Of a stretch of DNA of 64,000 bases, positions 56,601 to 61,321 are shown in pieces; the first letter of the stretch is position 1; every line of letters starts with the position of its first letter. A program made the translations under genes and the position numbers. The stretch is from Owenia fusiformis. Its lineage: Eukaryota > Annelida > Polychaeta > Sabellida > Oweniidae. The stretch lies in assembly GCA_903813345.2 (NCBI GenBank), contig CAIIXF020000002.1, positions 10,416,650 through 10,480,649 of the forward strand. Reading direction: 5' to 3'. The notes under the pieces are model-generated. The model was not told the DNA's origin. It did no database searches and was given only the letters and a program-made list of their open reading frames with translations.

Positions 56601-58127
56601 CACGGAATTTAAATACAACCATGGCAACAAGAACACTCAGATTAATAAATGAAAGCCGAGGTATTGGGTTTAACTTGTTGAACTAGCTGAACCTTAGTCC
56701 TTTTTGGGCCTTACGGAGCCCTTTGCCCTTCCCCACTCTCAGAACAGATGCATTCCGGGCAAAAAAGCTCACATGCTATCTATTGCAAGACTTACGCCTG
56801 CCACAACCGTCGCCATGTTAATCAGTGTTTTTAAGTTGCGCAAGGATCCTGCCATGACCGTGGTAGTGTTATCGTGTAAGCCTGGTATAACCGTGACAGG
56901 CTGGTATAACCGTGACAATGCTGTATTATATTGCAAGGCCTGTCATGACCCTGGAAGTTTTATCTTGGAAGCCTGGCGCGACAGTAGCTTTTATTGTGGT
57001 TTATAAGCGAATGTGAATATAAGTGTTAGTAGTAATTTTGATTTTGACATGATTAAGGTAGTTAAACACCATGATCATAGTATTAAACTGTTTAATTGTA
57101 ATGACGATCACTTAAAATTGTTAAGGATATTCCTGGCATTAATGTCATACATATTTACTAGTCATTGCAATACATTATAACGGTCATAGTAGGACTAAGC
57201 CTAAATTTCTACATTACCACCCTCATACCCGAACTTGGAATACTAGGGCGAAGGGGTGTAACGTCGACACCGTTTTGGGGTAACTTCGACATGTGGGGTA
57301 ACTTCGACACCTTGTTGTTTATTTGCTCTAATTTCCGATCTAGGGGGAAGCCATGTTTTTTTTCTCGCATGGATCGAGATCTCGCGAGATTTAAATTTTT
57401 CCAGAAATCAAACATGGCGGAAAACGGAAATTCTACTTCTAATACGTAAGTGTCGAAGTTACCCCGTCCATTATGTCGACATTACCCCACACGTCGACAT
57501 TACACCCCTTCGCCCTATATCACATTGCCACGGCGGTCATACCAAGCCTTGCAATACTACATTACATTGTCACGGCCATGCCAAGCCTTGCAATATAATA
57601 CAGCATTGTCGCGGTTATACCAGGCTTTCACAATAACATTACCACAGTCATGGCAGGATCCTTGCGCTACTTAAAAACACTGAATAACATGGTGACTGTT
57701 ACGCCAGGCGTCTAGTCTTGCAACAGATAGGGTCTCAAAAAGCTCTGTTCGGCCCAAAGAGGATTTTATACAACTTCCTGTGATATAGCACAGGCCCCAG
57801 TATCCCCACACTGAAAGCAAAGCAAGCAGCTAAAATGTGGCGATACTGGTGCCTGTGATATATAGCATGTGATTGTGAAATCCACTTTCAATTTCATTGA
57901 ATTTGAAAACAGAAATGAGAAAAGATTGAAAATTTTTATTTTCATTTTTCAATAAAAATTAGTAATTTCAGCGATAGTTTCCTCCTCAGTTTAATATTAA
58001 TTGTCATCTTTGTATATAAAGTGACATACTTACCACCTTTAAGTGCTGCAACTTTTGTATTATTAGCCATATTCAACGCATTATTTGTAGAGCCTTTGCC
58101 TGATGTTTGTTTCGTCGAAACCTCCAT
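32406..58127 (-). CDS. CKAP2: CKAP2/CKAP2L-family mitotic microtubule-associated protein, 11 exons
   Basis: The spliced CDS joins 58127-58034, 54475-54271, 54040-53915, 51450-51379, 50632-49496, 49140-48943, 36226-36085, 34559-34398, 34094-33924, 33198-33017 and 32613-32406. That is 2697 nt, or 898 aa plus stop, with GT/AG at every junction and matching phases. The protein is basic and low-complexity, rich in Lys, Ser and Thr. The C-terminus (~aa 655-898) resembles the CKAP2 C-terminal domain: a helical [15 protein letters not shown] segment, the [15 protein letters not shown] motif, then [20 protein letters not shown]. Short motifs [12 protein letters not shown] (exon 2) and [11 protein letters not shown] (exon 4) look like related N-terminal repeats. 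An RxxL sequence in RKPLGN could be a minimal D-box. Vertebrate CKAP2 and CKAP2L bind spindle microtubules and are degraded at mitotic exit; that role is transferred by family, not seen here. The ATG at 58127 has a good context (AAAATGG). A possible AATAAA for this strand lies at 32015-32020. CKAP2 and CKAP2L cannot be told apart from this sequence. Confidence 0.85.
33017..33198 (-). CDS. CKAP2: CKAP2-like exon 10
   Basis: 182 nt with acceptor TTGTTCCTTCAG and donor AGAG|GTATAT. It encodes [20 protein letters not shown], then a basic [11 protein letters not shown] linker. Phase 0 in, phase 2 out. Confidence 0.8.
33924..34094 (-). CDS. CKAP2: CKAP2-like exon 9 (C-terminal domain core)
   Basis: 171 nt, phase 0/0. 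It encodes [20 protein letters not shown], then [25 protein letters not shown]. The Trp-containing helical pair and the VYEQA helix are the most recognisable part of the CKAP2 C-terminal domain. Confidence 0.85.
34398..34559 (-). CDS. CKAP2: CKAP2-like exon 8
   Basis: 162 nt, phase 0/0. It encodes [14 protein letters not shown]... to [14 protein letters not shown], an acidic amphipathic segment of the C-terminal domain. The 41-bp minisatellite starts about 12 bp upstream of its acceptor (TTTGTATTTTCAG). Confidence 0.8.
34571..35436. repeat. 41-bp minisatellite, ~21 copies, in CKAP2 intron 7
   Basis: The unit contains AGATGTCACATTTTGTTG and TCCATAAACTAGTATAGT. Copies are nearly identical, with only T/C and TATAG/TTTTG variants. 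The array starts about 12 bp from the acceptor of exon 8. Confidence 0.95.
35703..36034. repeat. (GGAT)n-type microsatellite in CKAP2 intron 7
   Basis: Imperfect GGATGGATGGA tracts are mixed with GGACAGAGGG and GGATCGTGGATGG variants. Six-frame reading gives long low-complexity frames on both strands, which are artefacts of the repeat. Confidence 0.95.
36085..36226 (-). CDS. CKAP2: CKAP2-like exon 7
   Basis: 142 nt, acceptor TATACTTAAG and donor CAACAG|GTAAAT. It encodes [19 protein letters not shown]..., then a basic [10 protein letters not shown] stretch, marking the start of the conserved C-terminal part. A GGAT microsatellite begins about 50 bp into the next intron. The frame runs on into that repeat, but the donor removes it. 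Confidence 0.78.
36837..37580. repeat. Dispersed CATTAACATG repeat, copy 2, with internal tandem array
   Basis: The ends match the family (CATTAACATG...ATGTCACCA and ATATGTCAACACTTTTTGGT). The interior from about 36870 to 37460 holds roughly five diverged ~120-bp units with GACCTT.GAGAAGGTCATTGA and TCAGATTTGAACTTCTGA. Confidence 0.55.
37919..39297. repeat. 44-bp minisatellite, ~17 copies, split by a hAT MITE
   Basis: The unit contains GATGACATGCTCTAAATCAC and TCATGATCGATGCAGTTTA. Some copies lack TATCATGATC. The array is interrupted at 38024-38651 by the hAT MITE. Confidence 0.92.
38024..38651. mobile_element. hAT-type MITE inserted in a minisatellite
   Basis: TIRs TAGGGCTGG(T/C)ACGGAAC are flanked by an exact 8-bp duplication GCTCTAAG at 38016-38023 and 38652-38659. 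The interior is rich in CGGAAC/CGGAAT repeats and has no transposase. An 8-bp duplication with these ends is typical of hAT elements. Confidence 0.88.
39634..40202. mobile_element. MITE-like inverted-repeat element
   Basis: The ends are GGCAG(G/T)TACGTTATTGCA followed by GC and a T run, mirrored near 40170-40202. No coding potential. It contains a duplicated 31-bp block (about 39928-39990) and sits between related copies of a repeat reading ACCTTTTCAAACTGAAACAA. Confidence 0.6.
40205..40430. repeat. ~120-bp direct repeat, ~2 copies
   Basis: Copies share TGTCTTAACACAGTCCCGTA and TACCTATAACC, then AAACTGAAACAAACATTTCC. A further partial copy lies at about 39579-39625, on the other side of the 39634-40202 element. 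Confidence 0.8.
40696..40913 (+). CDS. C-type lectin exon 1
   Basis: Signal peptide and first half of the CTLD, with donor GGAG|GTATGTG, phase 2. An upstream in-frame ATG at 40606 would add 30 polar residues before the signal peptide, so 40696 is preferred. Confidence 0.72.
40696..43803 (+). CDS. Single-pass membrane C-type lectin with Thr-rich stalk, 3 exons
   Basis: The spliced CDS joins 40696-40913, 42685-42902 and 43178-43803: 1062 nt, 353 aa, all junctions GT/AG and in frame. The start at 40696 gives a signal peptide ([11 protein letters not shown]...). A C-type lectin-like domain follows (~aa 24-145): [39 protein letters not shown] and YFVCE, with the four canonical cysteines. The Ca/sugar motifs EPN or QPD are absent, and the usual WND is WDA, so classical sugar binding is doubtful. 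Next come a Thr-rich mucin-like stalk (~aa 156-253, [11 protein letters not shown] repeats), one TM helix (~295-317, [17 protein letters not shown]...), and a ~36-aa basic tail. It is probably a type I surface receptor. The gene lies inside CKAP2 intron 6 on the other strand. No AATAAA occurs between the stop and the transposon beginning at 43880. Confidence 0.8.
41000..42684 (+). other. C-type lectin intron 1
   Basis: A 1.77-kb intron (40914-42684) with GT/AG ends. AT-rich, no element recognised. Confidence 0.65.
42685..42902 (+). CDS. C-type lectin exon 2
   Basis: Second half of the CTLD, from WLGL to FVCE, between acceptor ATATTCTTGCAG and donor CGT|GTAAGT. Phases fit exons 1 and 3. It contains the strongest CTLD signatures. 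Confidence 0.82.
43178..43803 (+). CDS. C-type lectin exon 3 (stalk, TM, tail)
   Basis: The acceptor is TTATTATTTCAG. The exon encodes the Thr-rich stalk with tandem codon repeats (roughly 43210-43500), the TM helix and a short cytoplasmic tail ending RRIASTV. It stops at TAA 43801-43803. Confidence 0.78.
43880..47096. mobile_element. piggyBac-like non-autonomous element, 3.2 kb
   Basis: TTAA lies at 43876-43879 and at 47097-47100. The ends are CCCTTTC(C/A)CGACG in inverted orientation, a piggyBac-type signature. There is no transposase. The interior is four to five diverged copies of a ~400-600-bp unit (around 44400, 44840, 45350, 45780, 46380), two GTAAGTAGCTGA minisatellites, and two short ATCTGGAGTCT hairpins near 46842-46922. 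It begins 77 bp after the lectin stop codon. Confidence 0.75.
44095..44300. repeat. GTAAGTAGCTGA 12-bp minisatellite
   Basis: Imperfect GAGTAAGTAGCTGAGTAGGT tracts inside the piggyBac-like element, with a second array at about 45256-45340. Confidence 0.9.
47344..47543. repeat. Dispersed CATTAACATG repeat, copy 3
   Basis: Contains CATTAACATGCAAAATGTCA, TTGTTACAGACACCGAACA, ATATGTCACCA and a closing TGGTGACATAA. It shares the left flank GTATTATATC.AGT with copy 2. Confidence 0.6.
47855..48908 (-). mobile_element. hAT-like relic element next to CKAP2 exon 6
   Basis: Inverted ends resemble CAGTGATCTCCCCAG / CTGGGTTCTCCCCAG. The minus strand at 48062-48301 reads [20 protein letters not shown], then AAWGRWF, resembling the C-terminal dimerisation tail of hAT transposases (I.GP...FD...A...W). 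No clean 8-bp target duplication was found, so the family call is moderate. The interior also has GC-rich tracts (47880-47970, 48800-48890). Confidence 0.5.
48943..49140 (-). CDS. CKAP2: CKAP2-like exon 6
   Basis: 198 nt, acceptor TTATTTTAG and donor GGAG|GTAAGA. It encodes [17 protein letters not shown]... with SP/TP sites ([15 protein letters not shown]) that could be proline-directed kinase targets. A hAT-type element lies 32 bp past the donor. Confidence 0.75.
49496..50632 (-). CDS. CKAP2: CKAP2-like exon 5, large exon with 14-aa coding repeats
   Basis: 1137 nt encoding about 378 residues, mostly disordered and basic. It begins [16 protein letters not shown]. Around aa 281-376 it carries about six tandem 14-residue units of the type [13 protein letters not shown], which appear as a 42-bp DNA minisatellite. 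The octapeptide RQSLYIRP occurs twice downstream. The exon ends SFSATTYR with the Arg codon split at a CG|GTATGTG donor. The exon is read from an acceptor with a T-rich tract, so the Met codons before it belong to the intron. Confidence 0.82.
50000..50285. repeat. 42-bp coding minisatellite in CKAP2 exon 5
   Basis: The plus strand shows units with CTGCTTTGTGGCTGATTTAA and CACTGCCAAT. On the coding strand they give 14-residue repeats. Length is a multiple of three, so copy changes keep the frame. Confidence 0.9.
50794..50900. repeat. Dispersed CATTAACATG repeat, copy 4
   Basis: Contains CATTAACATGCAAAATGTCA, CTGCCATTTGTTACAGAC and AACAATATGTCACCACTT. It lies directly left of the 393-bp MITE. 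Confidence 0.6.
50918..51310. mobile_element. 393-bp MITE in CKAP2 intron 4
   Basis: Exact 26-bp terminal inverted repeats start AAAGGACGATTCTCGG. Inside are two direct, diverged copies of a ~170-bp segment sharing AGAAATATTACCCAAATTA. No coding potential. Confidence 0.75.
51379..51450 (-). CDS. CKAP2: CKAP2-like exon 4 (72 nt)
   Basis: A very short exon between acceptor GATTATTTTAG and donor AAAG|GTAACA. It encodes [19 protein letters not shown]..., which repeats the KLKKWREEK motif of exon 2. Both phases fit exons 3 and 5. Confidence 0.75.
51451..53914 (-). other. CKAP2 intron 3
   Basis: Contains a more GC-rich, CGTACGG-rich patch at about 52700-53040 with several near-palindromic CGTACGGC/GTACGGCC sites. 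Otherwise AT-rich, with no exon recognised. Confidence 0.5.
53915..54040 (-). CDS. CKAP2: CKAP2-like exon 3
   Basis: 126 nt encoding a Lys/Arg-rich segment ([20 protein letters not shown]...). The acceptor is TTTATTTTCAG and the donor AG|GTTTGT. Phases 2/2 join cleanly to both neighbours. Confidence 0.75.
54271..54475 (-). CDS. CKAP2: CKAP2-like exon 2
   Basis: 205 nt. The acceptor is TATATTTTCAG|GC and the donor AG|GTAAAT. It encodes [20 protein letters not shown], a charged helix typical of CKAP2 N-termini, then RKPLGNVNG and a basic tail. Phase 1 in, phase 2 out. Confidence 0.8.
54707..55330 (+). mobile_element. Relic mariner-like element in CKAP2 intron 1
   Basis: TIRs begin CAGGGTGGGCCAAAAAAACG and are flanked by TA (54705-54706, 55331-55332). 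The plus strand encodes a degenerate C-terminal transposase part: [19 protein letters not shown] resembles the last catalytic-Asp block (SPDLNP...W), and [14 protein letters not shown] resembles the C-terminal helix. In-frame stops make it inactive. Confidence 0.82.
56290..57800. repeat. Compound inverted-repeat block
   Basis: Sequence near 56760-57000 (AAGGATCCTGCCATGACCGT, TATAACCGTGACA) is repeated inverted at about 57520-57760 (TGGCAGGATCCTTGCG). An outer pair, ATCACAGGAAGTTGTAT at ~56300 and its complement at ~57770, encloses it. The 270-bp MITE sits between the inner arms. Probably a large foldback-type element with later insertions. Confidence 0.6.
57246..57515. mobile_element. 270-bp MITE-like element carrying promoter-type motif and ATG exon
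   Basis: TIRs GGGCGAAGGGGTGTAA.GTCGAC are flanked by TA at 57244-57245 and 57516-57517, with inner inverted GGGGTAACTTCGACA blocks. Between them lie TCTCGCGAGA (57380-57389), an ATG at 57414 in a good context (AACATGGCGG) opening [10 protein letters not shown], and a GTAAGT donor at 57446. This looks like a captured gene start, but no downstream exon was identified. Confidence 0.6.
58034..58127 (-). CDS. CKAP2: CKAP2-like exon 1 (start codon exon)
   Basis: Encodes [12 protein letters not shown]... (31 codons plus one base). It ends at a G|GTAAGT donor, phase 1. It is small and polar, with no domain. The first in-frame ATG is in a good initiation context. Confidence 0.75.
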
Positions 58128-58143
58128 TTTGAAATTTCCTCCA

Positions 58144-58192
58144 ATTCAAAAATACTGCAATCTGATTGGCTAAAAGTTTGAGAGGGACCAAT
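58144..58192 (-). promoter_or_regulatory. Proximal CKAP2 promoter elements (CCAAT, CHR-like)
   Basis: On the gene strand there is a TTTGAA (58145-58150) about 20 bp upstream of the ATG and an AGCCAATC CCAAT box (58163-58170). A second CCAAT on the other strand lies at 58188. CCAAT plus TTTGAA is the pattern of G2/M genes controlled by NF-Y and the MuvB complexes. The spacing is shorter than usual, so this is tentative. Confidence 0.35.
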
Positions 58193-58429
58193 CATTGTTG
58201 TTTGAAAGTTTTTCAGGACATGCCAGGAAAATTTCTGACGGGGATGTGGTATTTGATATATAATAATTTGTATGGAATATATAGATGTTATGAGAGGGTT
58301 ATGTGAGCTGGGAAAAGTCTACTCATTATGGAAATACCCCCATTGAATTTCAAGGCAGCCATTAGATTATTCAGCTCATGGTACAGGGTGCGCCAAAAAG
58401 TTCATATTGTACACTAGGCCCGTAGCCAG

Positions 58430-59070
58430 ATTGTGAGTCTCACAGTACACCGTTTTTCTTCATACTTATTCCATTAAAACCTTCACAGAAATACCTTTCA
58501 GTCGAGACATTGCTTTTGTTTACAAAGTCCCTCGTTTCAGCGGCGTTTTGGTCCCCAGATGTAAGAAGTTCCAAATCCTCAGAGATTTCAACCACAATCC
58601 TTGATATCTCGCCAGTTCTTCTATCACTCTCCTCCATATTCTGCGCAAGGACTCCCAAAACAACCCCCAATCGCTGCATCAACATATTTATTACATGAAA
58701 CGCAGCAATTTTGAAAAGTCCTACGCAACTGATCGAAATTGACCAAAACGCCCCGTTGTCTTCCAAAACGCCCTGCAGAGTCTATGACTACAAACGTGTA
58801 CACGTAGATCCAACGGCGTTTTGGAAGAGATCGAACGGGGCGTTTTGATCAATTTCGAACACATGCGTAGGACTTTTGGACTGAAAATTGCTGAGTTTAA
58901 TGTAATAAATATGTTGATGCAGAGATGGAGAGTTGTAATGGGAGTCCTATAAATATAGGGGAGAATAATAAAAGAACTGGCGATATATCGAGGCTCGACC
59001 AAAAGGTATCAATCTGTGAAGGTTTTAATGGAACAAGTTTGAAGAAAAACAGTTAACTGTGAGACTCACA
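58430..59070. repeat. ~300-bp-arm imperfect palindrome upstream of CKAP2
   Basis: The left arm begins TTGTGAGTCTCACAG with TTCCATTAAAACCTTCACAG. The right arm ends with the inverted copy (CTGTGAAGGTTTTAATGGAA, CTGTGAGACTCACAA). Inner blocks AAAACGCCCCGTTG and CAACATATTTATTACAT also mirror. The centre is near 58790. A diverged relative of the left arm lies at about 55390-55690. Confidence 0.75.
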
Positions 59071-59590
59071 ATCATCGATTTTTCAAAGAAAGGGTAGGTT
59101 TGAAATTCAAATTAACGGTTTTGCGGGGCGTTTTGGTTTCGATACGCCACGATGAGTTAGTACCGCGTGATAAGGTATCCGTGTGAAAAGTCAACGCCGA
59201 ACGAAATCGAAATGCGATTGTTTTTTTCGGCGTTCGTTTCCTCGATTGCCTATGGAAAAGATGCTAATTCCCTTTTTGGTGTTGGGGCAATTTGCAAAGA
59301 AAATCTTCGGTAATCTCCGGCTTTTCTTGAGGTATCTTCGGTTGCAAGCCAAAAGTCGACACCCAATCTGCGCGAGATTTGGTTTTTACCTGGTTCGGTT
59401 TTTCATTCAAGTAAAGGAAGTACTTCATTCCCATGATTCAAAGTGCTTTCTGCCATTGGTTCGGTTTAAGTTTGTCGTACAACACACGTCTCGGCAAATC
59501 CGGGGCAAGTAGGCCTAGATATTAGCCCAATCTACACTACGCGCAGCATTCCACGACGTTTTGGCTAAAACGTTTTAGAAAACGTAAAGG
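59071..59590. other. Upstream flank, nothing recognised
   Basis: A 109-codon plus frame (59183-59512) is open but has no known motif or splice context, and I treat it as chance. Confidence 0.4.
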
Positions 59591-61170
59591 CTAGAGTACC
59601 GACAATTGTCGGTACTCTAGACTCTGATGTGGTGGCACGCTAGAGGACCGACAAATAAATTGTCGGTACGGGAGATATGCTGTGTTTACACGCTAGAGGA
59701 CCGACAAATATTGATTTTCGAATTTTCTGGCGCATGCGCAATGCGCGGGGGGATATTTCAGATATCATACGGATATTTCGGGAACAAGTGCAAAACCCGG
59801 GGAGGGCATTAGCCCCGGTAACCCGGGGATTACCAAACCCAGTCAAAAAATGGTAGCCCGGGAACGGGGAATGGTAGTAAACGTTGAAAACCCAATAAAA
59901 AACATAAACAAGTAAGACGTTAGAGAGCTATTAATGCAGAGTAAACGGCTATATATATTCTAAACAGACAGGATATTTCTCCTGAGCCGATCAGGCGTAG
60001 AAAGGGGCGTTTGCTACCCATTAGATAGAAGAAAATAGCTAGAATGTATTTATTTGAAGCTTATGGTATGAGGTTCCATATCCATCCGCCAAAAACCTGT
60101 GGTATCATACTAAATAACCCATAGTTGGCTTCTAGGGTACCTAGTATGCCACTATTTGGTATCAAAATAAAGAGGAGTTCAACTTTCATTTGAATTACGA
60201 AAATAGCGATGTAAGTGAAAATAGTTCCGAACGTGAGCATGTTTACTACGCGTTTGCCCGTCATATCAGAATTGAGGAAGTGGTAGCAAACGCAAGTTAC
60301 AATAAACGGACGCTGATATCTCAAAAAGTAACCTGACTCCCTATAATTTGATGTAGGTCAATCGAACCCCTATATGGACAGGTGCATTTTGATATATAAC
60401 ACTATGGGGGGTAAGCGTTTCATAGTTGGTCACGAACGCCATGTGTGCAAAGTATTGTTATGAATTTTCGAATTTGGTGTTGGATTACGGTACTCATACC
60501 TTATAGCACAATTTTTGATGGAAGTTGCATTTGGCTCCCTTAGTTAATGGCCACGATTCCATCTCCCATGAGAGAGCTACCAAACGCAAAGTAAACAGTG
60601 ATATATTCCAAATGAGATATTTCTCCTGTGCCATGGCGTAGTAAGGGTAGAGAGCGACGGGGGCGAAAGTATCCCCTCCCCTAACTGTATATATCGACCA
60701 TTAGATAGAATAAGAAAAGAGCTTTAAAATGTTTTTTAATTGAAGCTTGTAGGACAATTTTGATGGAAGTTGAATCAATTTTTGTCGAAATAAATTATGG
60801 CTCACTACAAGTTAATGCCTGTGCGATTCCATACTGCAAAAGAAGCACTATGCCCCCCCCCCTCAAAAGAAAAAAGTGGGTCCTGCCGGGATTCGAACTC
60901 GGGACCGAGTGTGTTCGAGTCCTGCTCCCTAACCACTAGGCTACCAGTGATGAGGTTATTTCGATAGTAAAAATAGTGGATCTATTCATGAAATTTTCGG
61001 CTCTCTAGCAAAAACACGTAGCAGCCACTTGCGTACCGACAATTGTCGGTTCTCTATCTGGCACTACTAGGTGACGATAGAGTGCCGACAATTGTCGGGA
61101 CCCCAGCAAATACCCCTGGACAGTCTCCAGTACCGAAAATTGTCGGTCCTGGAGCCACTCCGTTGAACCT
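59591..61170. repeat. Block bounded by CCGACAATTGTCGG palindromes
   Basis: A perfect 30-bp palindrome with core ACCGACAATTGTCGGT spans 59591-59620. Related copies are at ~59646-59668, ~59695-59708, 61033-61048, 61084-61098 and 61131-61147. Between the clusters lie two diverged copies of a ~650-bp sequence (sharing GATATTTCTCCTG and CCATTAGATAGAA). No recombinase or transposase was seen. Confidence 0.6.
60876..60953 (-). pseudogene. tRNA-like sequence (tRNA pseudogene or tRNA-derived SINE head)
   Basis: The minus strand has an A-box-like TAGCCTAGTGGTTAGGG and a B-box-like GAGTTCGAATCCC at tRNA spacing, with a partly paired T arm (CCGAG/CCCGG). The acceptor stem does not pair (5' CACTGG against 3' CAGGACC), so it is not a functional tRNA. 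The D arm resembles tRNA-Glu/Asp types. Confidence 0.5.
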
Positions 61171-61321
61171 AATTTGAATTTACATTACCATTTTCAAGAC
61201 GTCTTAGGAAATAAGATCGAGTTTACACCTGTTTTCCTAAAACAGGTGTAAAATGAAAAAAGCAGTTCAGTACTGGTTGAAGGACGGTTCAGTCAATAGG
61301 GAGTTTAAGATTAGCGTAAAT

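Noticed and set aside
58381-58410. Third mariner (CAGGGTGCGCCAAAAAGTTC)
   Set aside because: Only one end was seen; no matching inverted end in the window.
60876-60953. Functional tRNA gene
   Set aside because: A and B boxes are present but the acceptor stem does not pair.
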